Positions 8,046-18,726 of a stretch of DNA of 64,000 nt are shown here, piece by piece; position 1 is the first letter of the stretch, and each line of letters starts with the position of its first letter. The translations under genes and the position numbers were made by a program. The notes below the pieces were generated by a model. The model did no database searches. It saw only the letters and a program-made list of their open reading frames with translations, and was not told where the DNA came from. This stretch comes from Trichococcus collinsii (lineage in GTDB: Bacteria > Bacillota > Bacilli > Lactobacillales > Aerococcaceae). The stretch is from positions 620,001 through 684,000 of the forward strand of contig NZ_FNQH01000001.1 in NCBI RefSeq assembly GCF_900107505.1, in the 5' to 3' direction.

Positions 8046-10376
8046 TTATTGTACCATCATCTGTTCATTCAACCATTTCGTCAACTGCGAAAATGGGCTA
8101 TAGATGAATACCTTCTCAGCTTCCATTTTCTGTAGGCGATCTTTGTATACCTGAGTGTCGTCCAAAGCCCTTTTGACAGGGTTTTGGACCTCATTGATGA
8201 AACCATTGTCTATTGTAACAAATCCCGCCTCCAAAAACACTTGAATCATAAAAATGGCAAGATTTTTTTTGATTTTTAAGTATTTTGCTAAGGCATCTAA
8301 CCGATTTCTCACATCGATATCCTTATGGGAACGGATATATTGGTAGAATTTTGCAAATTGGTCTTTAGGAGGGACTCCGTCTGCGTAAACGCTGTTTGTT
8401 TCATGAGAGACGACATACACATTTTCGAACTGATTGCTCTTTAAAAGATCAGCCAACAAATCCATCTTCAAGGGACATTCGAAGAGCACCAAGTTGCTGG
8501 CACTGACATCCTGCAAAGCATCCGCTGTATTGTCAGTGAGTAACGCAGCGTTCGAACTGTTCGGGATGCGCTCATAAAATTGTTTCATGATACCGGAAGT
8601 CGAAAATAGGTACAGGGCATCTTCCACAGCCAATACCGATTCTTGGATAATCGAACTCCGTTTGTCGAAAAACTGGACATTTTTGTTTTTGATGTCCTTT
8701 AGTTGCAGCTGCGGTTTCGCACTGTCCCGCCAAACGTTGATCGAAAGTTCCCCAATCAGAGAAACGACATCCGCATCGTTCAAGTGGTTGCTGATGCTTC
8801 CTTTGTTGAAGCCAATCACATCCAGAAAAAGGTTTTTGTCCTTAAGTTTGAATTTCAGATGTTTGTTGTCCGCACCGATCTGTCTGATATCTGTCAACGG
8901 CACATTTTGGAAGCCGAATATAGGCTTTGGATTGTCGGTCCCGTATGGTTTGAGCAATTCCAATTCCTTCAAAAAAGGCAGAGTGACATCAGCAAGCGGC
9001 AGCATGGCGTCTATATAAATGGATTCGCCCAACACGATCGCATCATGATAAAGGGTCGCATAGCTATTTATTTTTTCACTGAAGGCTGACAAATCGGCAG
9101 CGGGAAGGCTCATGCCCGCTGCCATTTTGTGCCCTCCGAACTTCGTAAGCAGATCTTTTGAATCGGTCAGTGCCGTATAGATATCCAATGCTTCCGTGCT
9201 GCGGGCCGAGCCTTTGGCGATGCCGGTTTTTTCGTCGATACAGAATAAGATAGTTGGACGCCCGAATTCCTCGACCAACTTGCTTGCAACGATTCCAAGT
9301 ACTCCCTCATGCCAATTCTTTTTGCCCAAGACGACAACATCCGGCAGGCTTTCGTTCTTCGCCAGTTCGGCAATGGCTTCTTCATGGATGGATTGGACAA
9401 TCCCCTGTCTCTCGACATTCTTTTCCTGTATGTAAGCAACCAGTTCAGCTATTTTTTCCTCATCGAATGACAGCATCAGTTCAGCGCCTGGCCCCGCATC
9501 CTCCAACCGACCGACTGCATTCAAACGCGGCCCGATGATGAAACCGATGCTTTCCTCGTCCAAATTGGTCGCGTCTATTCCCGCGGCTTCCATCAGCGCA
9601 GCCAAGCCAAGTCGATGCGTTTGTTTCATGACTTGCAGGCCCTGCTTCACGATCCAACGATTCTCGCCTGTTAAACTGACAAGGTCCGCAACGGTACCGA
9701 TCGCTGCCAAATCGAGCGATTCATAAGGCATTTCCCCCAACAAGGCCGCTGCAATTTTCAAAGCGACACCAGCTCCGGAAAGATCCGGGAAAGGATAGGA
9801 GCCGGCAGGATGTTTCGGGTGGATGATGGCATACGCATCCGGCAACACGTCTGGCACTTCGTGATGGTCAGAAACAATGACATCCACGCCCATTTTTTTT
9901 GCCATCGCTATCGGTTCGTGGCCGGAAACCCCGTTATCGCAAGTCAGGATCAATTGTGCCCCATTCTCGATCAATTTCTTGAATGCAGCAGCGTTGGGAC
10001 CATAACCATCCGTGAAACGATTCGGCAAATAATAGCCGACATTACCGCCCAATACTTCTATCGTTTCCACGAGAATGCTTGTACTTGTGATACCATCCGC
10101 ATCATAATCCCCATAAACGACGATTTCTTCTCCAGCCTCAATAGCTTCCATCAAGCGGTGAATCGCCTTATCCATATCATGCAGCAGATACGGATCATGG
10201 AATTCCATTTCGGCTCCATCAATGAACGCTTTGATTTGCTCTTTTGTTTCCAATCCTCGCTGCATGCAAAGCAGTATGAATTTTTCTGATAAGCCTGTAG
10301 CCTGACTGATTTCCCTGGTTACAGAATCATCAATTTCTGATTTGCGTATTTTCCAATTCATCTTTGATGATAACAA
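8046..10376 (-). CDS. recJ: Single-stranded-DNA-specific exonuclease RecJ
   Basis: 5'-to-3' single-strand DNA exonuclease for recombination and mismatch repair. The 776-residue protein has the DHH phosphoesterase motifs YGDYDADGITST (about residue 68), TCDNGVSG and DHHE (about 155-175), then the DHHA1 motif GGHKMAAGMSL. The C-terminal ~220 residues form the extra domain usual in Bacillota RecJ. The TTG start at 10376 is preceded by an AGGAG site 8 bases away; an ATG five codons inside has no such site. It heads the recJ-apt unit. Confidence 0.95.
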   Translation of the reverse strand: MLSSKMNWKIRKSEIDDSVTREISQATGLSEKFILLCMQRGLETKEQIKAFIDGAEMEFHDPYLLHDMDKAIHRLMEAIEAGEEIVVYGDYDADGITSTSILVETIEVLGGNVGYYLPNRFTDGYGPNAAAFKKLIENGAQLILTCDNGVSGHEPIAMAKKMGVDVIVSDHHEVPDVLPDAYAIIHPKHPAGSYPFPDLSGAGVALKIAAALLGEMPYESLDLAAIGTVADLVSLTGENRWIVKQGLQVMKQTHRLGLAALMEAAGIDATNLDEESIGFIIGPRLNAVGRLEDAGPGAELMLSFDEEKIAELVAYIQEKNVERQGIVQSIHEEAIAELAKNESLPDVVVLGKKNWHEGVLGIVASKLVEEFGRPTILFCIDEKTGIAKGSARSTEALDIYTALTDSKDLLTKFGGHKMAAGMSLPAADLSAFSEKINSYATLYHDAIVLGESIYIDAMLPLADVTLPFLKELELLKPYGTDNPKPIFGFQNVPLTDIRQIGADNKHLKFKLKDKNLFLDVIGFNKGSISNHLNDADVVSLIGELSINVWRDSAKPQLQLKDIKNKNVQFFDKRSSIIQESVLAVEDALYLFSTSGIMKQFYERIPNSSNAALLTDNTADALQDVSASNLVLFECPLKMDLLADLLKSNQFENVYVVSHETNSVYADGVPPKDQFAKFYQYIRSHKDIDVRNRLDALAKYLKIKKNLAIFMIQVFLEAGFVTIDNGFINEVQNPVKRALDDTQVYKDRLQKMEAEKVFIYSPFSQLTKWLNEQMMVQ

Positions 10377-10435
10377 TTTATCGACTCCTAACTATATAAA
10401 CTGTGAGGGTGCACCTAGGCCCCCGGTAATCCAAA

Positions 10436-10467
10436 AAAGACTAGAAGCTGAAATCGTTCTAGTCTTT
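10436..10467 (-). terminator. Terminator after the lapA-like gene
   Basis: AAAGACTAGAA and TTCTAGTCTTT make an 11-bp perfect stem, followed on the minus strand by a T-run. It separates the lapA-like gene from recJ. Confidence 0.8.
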
Positions 10468-10517
10468 CTTTGCAACTGAAAAGTGGCCGATTGGATAGAT
10501 CTGCCACTCTATTTTCG

Positions 10518-10925
10518 TCAAACGCTTGGCTGATTCGGGTTGCCCACTGTGAACTGTTTGACCAATTCCTCTTCAAGGGATTTGATTTTTTTTTCTTTCT
10601 GAGTCAGTTCCGCTCTCAGATCGGCGAGTTGCTGCTCATACCCGATTTTCGTGGCATCGACTGCCGCTTGGATTTCTTTACCTTTTGTATCGATCTCAGT
10701 GCGCATCTGTTTGAATTCTTTATTCTTCTTCGTTGCACTCCCTGTCGCAACCAACAAGGTGATGAGCGAGCCCATCAGGAGAGAAACAAGGATGACAATG
10801 ATAAGCGGTCCATCCACAACTGCGAATCCAAAATTGACCGGCACAGAATCGACATTGAAAACGGCAAACAACACAATGATGATGATCAAAATTATGCCTG
10901 CTACTAATCTCCATTGATTTTTCAT
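10518..10925 (-). CDS. LapA-domain (DUF1049) membrane protein
   Basis: A 135-residue protein with two N-terminal membrane helices (IIIIVLFAVFNVDSVPVNFGF, then IIVILVSLLMGSLITLL) and a charged, heptad-like cytoplasmic coiled coil to residue ~125. The NxxxVxxNFGF spacing between the helices is typical of the LapA/DUF1049 family. In Gram-negatives LapA assists lipopolysaccharide assembly; in Gram-positives the role is unknown. The ATG at 10925 has a GAGG site 8 bases upstream, better than two in-frame starts farther upstream. It lies downstream of rnz on the same strand. Confidence 0.75.
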   Translation of the reverse strand: MKNQWRLVAGIILIIIIVLFAVFNVDSVPVNFGFAVVDGPLIIVILVSLLMGSLITLLVATGSATKKNKEFKQMRTEIDTKGKEIQAAVDATKIGYEQQLADLRAELTQKEKKIKSLEEELVKQFTVGNPNQPSV

Positions 10926-11043
10926 TATAATCGCCTCACTCATTTTGATATATCCCACTCTTATTATCATCTTTTTGCCGATGCATAGTCAACTTGCAAC
11001 GCTTATCAACGGAATGATTCTCAGACAATCAAGCATCCGGGGA

Positions 11044-11973
11044 TCATTTCGTCAGCGCTATTTCGAACTCATCATAATCGTTGACGAGTTTCGTGTCAGG
11101 AAAGACTTTTCGTGCATCCCGCTGCAACTGATTCGCATTGCCGTTGAGGTAACGCGCGCTAATATGGGTCAAATAGAGTTGCTTAACATTTGCTTCTTTG
11201 GCTACTTTAGCCGCATCGATGCATGTAGAATGGAAATAATCCGACGCGATCGCTTGGTCTTCCTTCCCGAAGGTGCTCTCGTGAACCAGAACATCGGCAT
11301 TTTTAGCTAAAACCACTGTATTTTTCGTTCTTCTTGTGTCGCCCAAAATCGTTACGATACGTCCCTTGGTCGTTTTCCCAATAAAATCCAGGCCATCGAT
11401 GGTTCTGCCATCCGGTAAAACAACAGTCTCACCATTTTTCAGCTTTCCGTAGAGAGGTCCCGCGGGAACATCCATCTCTTTCAGCTTATCGGCCTGCAAT
11501 TCGCCCGGATAGTCTGCCTCTTCGACACGGTATCCGTAAGAAGCGATGCCGTGATTCAGTTTTGCGCAACTCACGCGGAACTGTTCATCTTCAAACACTA
11601 CGCCATCTTCGGTTATTTCATGAAAGAAGATTGGATATCGCAGATGGGACTGGGAAATACGCAGGCTGGTCAAAACAAATTCTTTGATTCCAACAGGACC
11701 ATAGATGTTCAAGGGCGTATTGCCACCTTGAAAAGCTCTGCTGCTCAAGAACCCGGGTAAGCCGAATATATGATCTCCGTGCAGATGGGTAATGAAGATT
11801 TTTTCGACTTTCCTAGGTCGAATCGTTGTTTTGAGCACACGTTGCTGTGTCCCCTCCCCGCAGTCAAAAAGCCAGATAGCATTGCGTTCATCCAACAGTT
11901 TCAATGCTATGCTGGAAAGATTTCTGCTAGTGGAAGGGACACCTGCTCCGGTGCCTAAAAATTGAATTTTCAT
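11044..11973 (-). CDS. rnz: Ribonuclease Z
   Basis: Endonuclease that trims the 3' trailer of tRNA precursors lacking encoded CCA. The 309-residue protein opens with [10 protein letters not shown] and has the metal-binding [13 protein letters not shown] motif of the metallo-beta-lactamase fold, with later HESTF and HFHSTC-like ligands. The ATG at 11973 has a GGGAG site 8 bases upstream; the TTG two codons earlier is too close to it. It begins 2 bases after the stop of the acyltransferase gene, so translation is probably coupled. The two tRNA-Arg genes in this window lack CCA and would be substrates. Confidence 0.95.
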   Translation of the reverse strand: MKIQFLGTGAGVPSTSRNLSSIALKLLDERNAIWLFDCGEGTQQRVLKTTIRPRKVEKIFITHLHGDHIFGLPGFLSSRAFQGGNTPLNIYGPVGIKEFVLTSLRISQSHLRYPIFFHEITEDGVVFEDEQFRVSCAKLNHGIASYGYRVEEADYPGELQADKLKEMDVPAGPLYGKLKNGETVVLPDGRTIDGLDFIGKTTKGRIVTILGDTRRTKNTVVLAKNADVLVHESTFGKEDQAIASDYFHSTCIDAAKVAKEANVKQLYLTHISARYLNGNANQLQRDARKVFPDTKLVNDYDEFEIALTK

Positions 11974-11975
11974 AA

Positions 11976-13835
11976 TCAATTGCTCCCATTTTCATCATTT
12001 AATTCTTGATAGATTTCCTCAGCCACAAAAAGGGCTAATTGTTTTGCACCCGTTGGATTCGGATGGACCCGATCCTCCAGAAGCCACTCATCGTGCTCGC
12101 TGCTGTATGCATTCCAATCCAAAATATGGACATTGGAATGATTACTTTCGGCAAGCATCAACTGTTCATTCACGCTGTCCTTCCAGATTCTCGGAACATT
12201 TGTCGTGAGGAAAAATAAATCCCTGGATGTCCCGATTTCCTCTATGAACGTTTCCATTTGCGTACGGGTGAAAGTCCCATTAGAACCCAAGAAGACAACT
12301 ACCGTGTCATGCAATTGTTCCCGTTTTTCCAAAGCAACAACGACCGCAGAGGTTTGGTAAAGCTGTCTGCTGACAGCACCATCCACAACCGCTTGACCGA
12401 ATATTGTCACCAATTGATCCGCGACGGAGAGTAACACAGAATCGCCTATGAAGGTAATATCTGCGCTGTGAGCAAACAACACGGTTTCCCGTTCGAGGCC
12501 ATCGATATTGTTGATGGCCCTACTGCGCGTAGACTCGTCACGATTCATCTCATCCATTTTACTTTGGCTGGCTGCAATCTGCTGTCGCAGTTCCTCCACA
12601 GCGGCATTTCCGCCGGATCGTGCTTGAACAAATCCCGCCAGAGCGGTCAGCAAGAGGAAGAAACTGACGAATGCGGCAATTTTTTCCGTGAAATGCCTGA
12701 CCGAGTCTGTCGATCCGGAAGACTTCATTCGGGAAACCGTATCGGCAGGCTTCCAAAACTGAAAAGTCGCCATCTTCCAACGTTTTTTTTCGAATAATTG
12801 GTAACTTATTTCAGAGAGGCTAAGCATGAAGACCAGTTGGATCAAAATGTGGCGCCCGGGATCAACGCTCATATCGATTACTTTCGCTTGATAAAGGGAA
12901 AGTACAGGATAGTACCAGAGATAAAGCAGGAAACTCCGCCTGCCGAGCCATTGAATAGGCTTGAACCGCATTATTCTAGAAAGACTCGTTGCCGGGTGTG
13001 CTGTCAAGATAACCGCAACACCGATGATGATACTGTTTAGGTACATTCCACCTCTGTAAGTGAATGTCTGACTATCCAGCATCCTACTGAACATCAAACC
13101 GAGAATCGCGTAGCTTAAAAATGCTGCAAACGTCAACCTTCGCTTCGTTCGTTTTGACACTGGCTCGTTCAATTTCGTTAACGGCCAAACAACCGACAGC
13201 GCACTGCCTACCATAAATGAAAACAAGCGCGTATCCGTCCCATAATAGACGCGCGAGGCGTCCTCTCCTGGTACATACAGCATGGCCATAGTAAGGGCGG
13301 AAAACAAAGAAAGCCCGACAGCCGTGTAGAAGATGATCCGTTTATCCTTGAAAAGGGCCATCAGCAAAAGAACAATCAAAGGCCAGATGACATAAAATTG
13401 GCTTATGACAGAAAGGAACCAGATATGTAGAAAAGGTGATTGCACATAGAATTGTTCGAAATAAGACCCGCCAACAGAAATTTGCCACCAGTTGTTGACC
13501 ATCCCCAATGACGAAAGAAGCCATGGCCGCAAATTCAGTAATAAATCCCTTTGGAACAAAGTGATATAGGCTGTCACCGTCACCAGCATCCCCAGCAACG
13601 GAAGGAATAATCTGTTGAACCTTCTGGCCAAATAGCACTTGTAAGCCAACTTCTCTTTTTGGCCGTATTCTTCAATCACCGACGCTGTGATGAAATAACC
13701 AGTCAGAACGAAAAAAATGTTTACTGCCAAGTAGCCGCCAGGCAAAACATGAGGCATCAAATGATAGAAAAGGATGGCAATAATCGCAAGCGCCCGCATT
13801 CCATCCAATGGAACGGAGCGTGTCTGTAATGTCAC
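11976..13835 (-). CDS. OatA-like membrane O-acyltransferase with SGNH esterase domain
   Basis: A 619-residue two-part protein. Residues 1-~380 form the acyltransferase-3 domain with about ten membrane helices, starting [16 protein letters not shown]. After another membrane helix near residue 400, the extracellular part is an SGNH hydrolase: GDSVLL nucleophile, GSNGTF block and DRVHPN with catalytic Asp and His. This is the architecture of OatA, which O-acetylates muramic acid and gives lysozyme resistance. Peptidoglycan as target is inferred. The GTG start has a GGGGG site. It lies between obg and rnz on one strand. Confidence 0.85.
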   Translation of the reverse strand: MTLQTRSVPLDGMRALAIIAILFYHLMPHVLPGGYLAVNIFFVLTGYFITASVIEEYGQKEKLAYKCYLARRFNRLFLPLLGMLVTVTAYITLFQRDLLLNLRPWLLSSLGMVNNWWQISVGGSYFEQFYVQSPFLHIWFLSVISQFYVIWPLIVLLLMALFKDKRIIFYTAVGLSLFSALTMAMLYVPGEDASRVYYGTDTRLFSFMVGSALSVVWPLTKLNEPVSKRTKRRLTFAAFLSYAILGLMFSRMLDSQTFTYRGGMYLNSIIIGVAVILTAHPATSLSRIMRFKPIQWLGRRSFLLYLWYYPVLSLYQAKVIDMSVDPGRHILIQLVFMLSLSEISYQLFEKKRWKMATFQFWKPADTVSRMKSSGSTDSVRHFTEKIAAFVSFFLLLTALAGFVQARSGGNAAVEELRQQIAASQSKMDEMNRDESTRSRAINNIDGLERETVLFAHSADITFIGDSVLLSVADQLVTIFGQAVVDGAVSRQLYQTSAVVVALEKREQLHDTVVVFLGSNGTFTRTQMETFIEEIGTSRDLFFLTTNVPRIWKDSVNEQLMLAESNHSNVHILDWNAYSSEHDEWLLEDRVHPNPTGAKQLALFVAEEIYQELNDENGSN

Positions 13836-13873
13836 GATAATTATCCCCCATTTATTGGTAATGGTGATGCTTT

Positions 13874-15181
13874 TTAATCTACGAACTCAAAATGGTAGGT
13901 CATGATACGGACCATGTCCCCATCTTTCGCTCCCTTGGCTCTCAGTTTTTCATCAACACCCATGGAACGTAATTGACGTGCGAAACGCATGATGCTTTCG
14001 TCATGCGCAAAATTAGTCATGTTGAATAGTTTTTCTAATCTTTCACCACCCAATACCCATGTGGAATCAGGATCGCGTCCGATTGTGAATTGTTCTTGGT
14101 TTTCTTCGAATTTGTAAAGCACCGATGATTCGACTTCTTCTTCGTCGAATAATGGGAACTCAGGAGTATCCTTCAGAACTTCAGCAGTGTAATCCAATAA
14201 TTCGGCTACGCCGGCAGTCGACCAGGCTGAAATCGGGAAAATCCTTGGTGCTTCTTCATCCCCGAATTTTTCGGCGATTTGCTGTTTGAAGATTTCAAGA
14301 TTGTCTTCCGCTTCCGCCACATCCATTTTGTTGGCTACAATGACGGTCGGTCTTTCAAGTAAACGCAATTGGTAACTTTCCAATTCCTTGTTGATTTTTT
14401 CATAGTCATCGAAAGGATCTCTGCCTTCTGTGCCACCCATATCGATGACATGCAAAATAACTCTTGTACGCTCGATGTGGCGCAAAAATTGGATTCCGAG
14501 ACCTACGCCTTGGGACGCGCCTTCGATTAATCCCGGTAAATCGGCCATAACAAACTCTTCTCCGCTGCGTGTTTGTACCATACCTAAGTTAGGTACAAGC
14601 GTAGTGAAGTGATAAGCTGCGATTTTTGGTTTCGCTTTCGACACGATCGAGAGCAATGTCGATTTACCTACTGAAGGGAAGCCAACCAAACCGACATCCG
14701 CGATGACTTTCAACTCAAGCTCCAACTCTAGCTCTTGCCCAGGTTCCCCGTTTTCGGCGATTTCGGGAGCAGGGTTTCTCGCAGTGGCAAAACGGTTATT
14801 TCCGCGTCCGCCACGTCCGCCTTTTGCAACCACAGCCTGTTGTCCAGGTTCCGTCAAATCAGCGATGAGCTCTTTTGTTTCCGCATTGCGTACAATCGTA
14901 CCAGGCGGAACTCTGACAATTGTATCTTTTGCGCCGCGGCCGAACATGCTTTTGCTCATGCCGTTTTCGCCGGGCTTACCTCTGAAATTCCGGTTGTAAC
15001 GGAAATCCAATAACGTGCGCAGACCTGGATCCACTTCAAATATGATGCTTCCCCCACGGCCGCCATCGCCACCTGCAGGACCCCCATCGGGAACATACTT
15101 TTCGCGACGGAACGCTACCATTCCATCGCCGCCTTTACCGGCTTTTACATGCACTTTTGCATGATCCAAAAACATTGACAT
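13874..15181 (-). CDS. obg: GTPase Obg (CgtA)
   Basis: Essential GTPase for late 50S ribosome assembly and growth control. The 435-residue protein has the glycine-rich Obg fold (residues ~1-158, with GKGGDG and [11 protein letters not shown]), the G domain ([23 protein letters not shown]) and the C-terminal OCT domain. I set the start at the ATG 15181, with a GGGGG site 7 bases upstream; the open frame extends to 15286 but that part matches a leader. A perfect hairpin lies just before the ribosome site. Confidence 0.95.
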   Translation of the reverse strand: MSMFLDHAKVHVKAGKGGDGMVAFRREKYVPDGGPAGGDGGRGGSIIFEVDPGLRTLLDFRYNRNFRGKPGENGMSKSMFGRGAKDTIVRVPPGTIVRNAETKELIADLTEPGQQAVVAKGGRGGRGNNRFATARNPAPEIAENGEPGQELELELELKVIADVGLVGFPSVGKSTLLSIVSKAKPKIAAYHFTTLVPNLGMVQTRSGEEFVMADLPGLIEGASQGVGLGIQFLRHIERTRVILHVIDMGGTEGRDPFDDYEKINKELESYQLRLLERPTVIVANKMDVAEAEDNLEIFKQQIAEKFGDEEAPRIFPISAWSTAGVAELLDYTAEVLKDTPEFPLFDEEEVESSVLYKFEENQEQFTIGRDPDSTWVLGGERLEKLFNMTNFAHDESIMRFARQLRSMGVDEKLRAKGAKDGDMVRIMTYHFEFVD

Positions 15182-15202
15182 CTTTTTTCCCCCTTGGAAA
15201 AC

Positions 15203-15227
15203 TGTTCGGCACTCTTTGAGCCGAACA
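15203..15227 (-). promoter_or_regulatory. Hairpin in the obg leader
   Basis: TGTTCGGC and GCCGAACA form a perfect 8-bp stem with a 9-base loop, ending about 22 bases upstream of the obg start and next to its ribosome site. It has no T-run, so it is not a terminator. It may affect translation or be a protein-binding site. Confidence 0.45.
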
Positions 15228-15426
15228 AAATGATTCGATTGGTCCAACTTTTCCAAATGCGCTTCCGCAATCAAAAATTTGGACAAGTATCCTTAACAAA
15301 TAATTTGCGTTTCTTTCTTCTGAACCGCTCAATCTCCCCTCTTAATTTACCATATTAACCAAAAAACGAAAAGAAAATACAGCGTTGAGGGTCTTGATCC
15401 TCCCCACTCATGGTGGAAGACAAAAT

Positions 15427-15467
15427 GATGGAGCCGGGAGTAAACAATGTTAGCCCCGCCTCCATCA
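15427..15467 (-). terminator. Terminator after glyS
   Basis: GATGGAG-rich arms (GATGGAGCCGGGAG with CCCCGCCTCCATC) form an imperfect stem just after the glyS stop. On the minus strand it is followed by ATTTTG. Confidence 0.6.
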
Positions 15468-15472
15468 CTTCA

Positions 15473-17539
15473 CTATTTAAGAATCAATTTTCTGACATCA
15501 GCAAACTGTAGAATACTCAAGGTCAGGTTGCCGAGCGTGTTCAAGCGGTTGCTGCGGATAGCAATATCCTCGACCATGACCATATTTTCATCAAAATAAG
15601 CTTCAATGTATGGCGCAATAGCAGCCAAGGCGGCATAATCCGCTTCAGGATCGCCGTGGGACAGAGCCAAATCGAGATGGTTGATCTGCACATACAGATT
15701 CTTCTCGCTGGCTGTTTCCAGCAGATCTTTCTGAACGGGAATCGATTCATCAGGATCCCCGGAAATGTTTACGACACGCGCAAGAGCTTCCATAACTGCT
15801 TTGAATGATTCCTCTTCACTGTGCGCCTGCAATACTTTAGCGTTAGCGAACAAGGTGTTGACATCTTTTTCACCGGATTGCAGTACAGCTTCCACGATGT
15901 CATAACGGATGCCATAGGTTTGAAGCTTCTGTTGGATACGGCCATTTGCGAAAGCAGCAAGTTCATTCATTGTTTTATCGAATGTTTCTGCATCTTCAAC
16001 CGCATAAACCTCCGTCAACAAGGCTGACAGCAGTTCTTCCAACGAGAATGCCCATTGGTATTTCTCGATGATTTGAATGACTCCGATCATTTGGCGGCGC
16101 AAAGCATACGGGTCGTTCGATCCTGTAGGAACCATACCCTGCAGGAAGAAACTGATGATGCTGTCCAATTTGTCCGCCATCGCCAAAACTGCTCCGATTT
16201 GAGTTTCCGGCAATTCGCCTTCACTGGATATCGGAAGGTAGTGTTCGCGGACCGCGGTTGCTACAGCAGCAGCTTCGCCTTGTTGCAATGCATAGACCTC
16301 ACCCATAATACCTTGCAGTTCCGTAAATTCGGAAACCATATTGGTCACCAAATCAAATTTGTAGATGGATGCTGCACGCAATAAATGGGTTTTGTCGTCC
16401 TCTCCCAAATCAAGCACATCAGCAAGATGGGCAGCGATTTTCGCTGTGTTGTCCATCTTATCATGAATGGAGCCGATTTTCGAATGGAATGTGACTTTCT
16501 TTAATTTTTCTACCGACTGCGTGATGGCGATGCGTTGGTCTTCGTTGAAGAAGAACAGGCCATCCTCAAGCCTGGCTGTCAGCACTTTCTCGTTCCCTTT
16601 TTTCACGTTATCGATGAATATGCCATTCCCGTTGCGTACAGATATGAAGTACGGCAATAATTTACCGGATTTGTCTTTCACTTCGAAATAACGCTGATGG
16701 TCTTTCATCGATGTGATCAATACATCTGCTGGCAACGTCAAGTATTTGCTGTCATATTCGCCGAAGAATGCTGTCGGATATTCAACAAGTGAAGTGACTT
16801 CTTCCAATAAGGTCTCATCGGTAGGGATGATCCAGCCATTTTCAGCTTCAATTTGTTGGAATTGGGCCCGGATCATATTTTTCCTTTTGTCCTGATCGGC
16901 GATGACATGTTGTTCAGCCAGTTTCTCCATATACTCGCTCGCATGCGCCATCGTCACTTCTTCGCCCAAGAAACGGTGTCCGCGGGTGGTCCGGCCTGAA
17001 ACGATATCCAAGACTTGGAATGGGATGATGTCATCATCGGCCAATGCCGCAATCCAATGGATCGGACGGATGTACTTGAAATGATGGTTGCCCCAATGCA
17101 TCGAAACAGGGAAAGTCAATGACTCAACGACTGTATTCAATTCCTTCAATACTTCGGATGAAGCTTTTCCGTTGATTTCTTTCTTGACGAAAACATACTC
17201 TACACCCTTTAGTTCATCAAAGAAGATGTCTTCAGGAGTCAAGCCTTGTCCGCGGACGAAGCCCAGTGCAGCTTTTGACCAAGTGCCGTCCGCCTGCAAA
17301 GCGATTTTTTTTGCGGGTCCTTTGACGACTTCAGCCAAATCCGCCTGTTTATCACTGACTCCGCTGGCGATGACCGCCAAACGTCTCGGCGTCGCATACA
17401 TTTCGATCGCATCAAAGTTGATGCGATTTTCTTCCAAAAAAGCAGCCATTTTTTCTTTCAGTTGGATACTGCTGCTGCGCACATATTTCGCAGGCATTTC
17501 TTCAAGTCCAATTTCTAATAATACAGTTTGACTCATCAC
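15473..17539 (-). CDS. glyS: Glycyl-tRNA synthetase beta subunit
   Basis: The beta subunit of the alpha2-beta2 glycyl-tRNA synthetase; it recognises tRNA-Gly and completes the catalytic complex with GlyQ. The 688-residue length and the opening EIGLEEMPAKY match the family, as do the HD-like region near residue 390 and the C-terminal anticodon-binding (DALR-like) region. The GTG at 17539 lies one base after the glyQ stop; an ATG at 17536 is equally well placed behind the AAGGAGG site. Both genes are under the T-box upstream of glyQ. Confidence 0.97.
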   Translation of the reverse strand: MMSQTVLLEIGLEEMPAKYVRSSSIQLKEKMAAFLEENRINFDAIEMYATPRRLAVIASGVSDKQADLAEVVKGPAKKIALQADGTWSKAALGFVRGQGLTPEDIFFDELKGVEYVFVKKEINGKASSEVLKELNTVVESLTFPVSMHWGNHHFKYIRPIHWIAALADDDIIPFQVLDIVSGRTTRGHRFLGEEVTMAHASEYMEKLAEQHVIADQDKRKNMIRAQFQQIEAENGWIIPTDETLLEEVTSLVEYPTAFFGEYDSKYLTLPADVLITSMKDHQRYFEVKDKSGKLLPYFISVRNGNGIFIDNVKKGNEKVLTARLEDGLFFFNEDQRIAITQSVEKLKKVTFHSKIGSIHDKMDNTAKIAAHLADVLDLGEDDKTHLLRAASIYKFDLVTNMVSEFTELQGIMGEVYALQQGEAAAVATAVREHYLPISSEGELPETQIGAVLAMADKLDSIISFFLQGMVPTGSNDPYALRRQMIGVIQIIEKYQWAFSLEELLSALLTEVYAVEDAETFDKTMNELAAFANGRIQQKLQTYGIRYDIVEAVLQSGEKDVNTLFANAKVLQAHSEEESFKAVMEALARVVNISGDPDESIPVQKDLLETASEKNLYVQINHLDLALSHGDPEADYAALAAIAPYIEAYFDENMVMVEDIAIRSNRLNTLGNLTLSILQFADVRKLILK

Positions 17540-17540
17540 G

Positions 17541-18455
17541 TTAGTCCTCCTTCAGGGCAAGTTCTTTTTGATCATCCGAAAGCAAAGGGAAACCCAGTTC
17601 TTTTCTCTTTTGGACAAAAGCTTTCGCCAATTGGCGCGCCATATTGCGGATACGTGCGAGATAACCCGCGCGGTCTGTCGCAGAAATGACCCCTCTTGCA
17701 TCCAAAAGGTTAAAGGCATGCGAACTCTTCAGGACATAGTCATAAGCTGGATGCACAAGACCATTCTCGATCTGTTTCGTCGCTTCCGCTTCAAATGAAT
17801 CAAACAGTTGGAACAACAAATCGACGTTGCTTTCCTCAAATGAATATTTGGAATGTTCATATTCCGGCTGGCCGAAGATTTCTCCGTATTTCACGCCTTC
17901 GGTCCACTCAAGATCGTAAACACTGTTCACATCCTGGATATAGGAAGCCAAGCGTTCCAGACCATAAGTGATTTCGCTTGTGACAGGACTGCATTCCAAT
18001 CCGCCCACTTGCTGGAAATAGGTGAACTGGGTGACTTCCATCCCATCCAACCAAACTTCCCATCCCAAGCCTGCGCAACCCAATGAGGGGTTTTCCCAGT
18101 TGTCTTCGACAAAACGGATATCATGTTCGATTGGATTGATTCCCAATACCTTCAGACTTTCCAGATATAGCTCCTGGATATTATCCGGTGATGGCTTCAT
18201 GACCACTTGGAATTGATGATGTTGGTACAGTCGGTTGGGATTTTCGCCGTAGCGCCCGTCAGCCGGACGACGCGAAGGCTCCACGTATGCAGCGTTCCAG
18301 GGTTCTGGGCCGATTGCGCGCAAGAAAGTGTACGGGCTCATTGTTCCCGCACCCTTTTCAGTATCATAGGATTGCATCAAAAGGCAGCCTTGATCTGCCC
18401 AAAAATTTTGTAACGCTTGAATCATTTTTTGCACAGTTAATTTGTTTTCCATCAT
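17541..18455 (-). CDS. glyQ: Glycyl-tRNA synthetase alpha subunit
   Basis: Catalytic subunit that activates glycine. The 304-residue protein has the hallmark stretches [40 protein letters not shown] and [10 protein letters not shown]. The ATG at 18455 is preceded by GGAGGAG. It is the first gene after a T-box riboswitch and is followed one base later by glyS, so the two subunits are made from one transcript. Confidence 0.97.
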   Translation of the reverse strand: MMENKLTVQKMIQALQNFWADQGCLLMQSYDTEKGAGTMSPYTFLRAIGPEPWNAAYVEPSRRPADGRYGENPNRLYQHHQFQVVMKPSPDNIQELYLESLKVLGINPIEHDIRFVEDNWENPSLGCAGLGWEVWLDGMEVTQFTYFQQVGGLECSPVTSEITYGLERLASYIQDVNSVYDLEWTEGVKYGEIFGQPEYEHSKYSFEESNVDLLFQLFDSFEAEATKQIENGLVHPAYDYVLKSSHAFNLLDARGVISATDRAGYLARIRNMARQLAKAFVQKRKELGFPLLSDDQKELALKED

Positions 18456-18482
18456 AAATCTCCTCCACTTGAAATAATACAT

Positions 18483-18691
18483 AAAAAAAGTCCCTATGCA
18501 TCAAGTCTCCTTGAAACATAGGGACGAATATTTTCGCGGTTCCACCCTAATTCCGGCAAATGCCGGCACTTCGTTACAGGACTCGGATATGCCTTTCCGC
18601 AATAGTCTCCCGCTTTGGCTCACACTATCCCAAATTCGCTTTTCGGTACTGACCAGAGGTACTCTTATCTTCAACGTCCAGTATTTAGTTC
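18483..18691 (-). promoter_or_regulatory. Glycine T-box riboswitch of glyQS
   Basis: The minus strand carries the T-box bulge AGGGTGGAACCGCG (18535-18548), followed by a terminator whose stem is GTCCCTATG with CATAGGGAC and a run of T ending at about 18483. Uncharged tRNA pairing with the bulge would free the antiterminator. Glycine specificity is inferred from the gene it precedes; I could not place the specifier codon with certainty. Confidence 0.95.
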
Positions 18692-18697
18692 TTCTCA

Positions 18698-18726
18698 ATA
18701 GTAGCCTTGTTCCAACAGAATGTCAA
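18698..18726 (-). promoter_or_regulatory. glyQS promoter
   Basis: On the minus strand TTGACA (18721-18726) and TACTAT (18698-18703) are separated by exactly 17 bp. The -35 box overlaps the stop codon region of recO. Transcription would start near 18691, at the start of the T-box leader. Confidence 0.8.

Noticed and set aside
15135-15332. Possible leader peptide (65 codons) overlapping obg
   Set aside because: It has a GAGGGGA-type site but only a TTG start and runs through the obg start in another frame, without a known leader motif.
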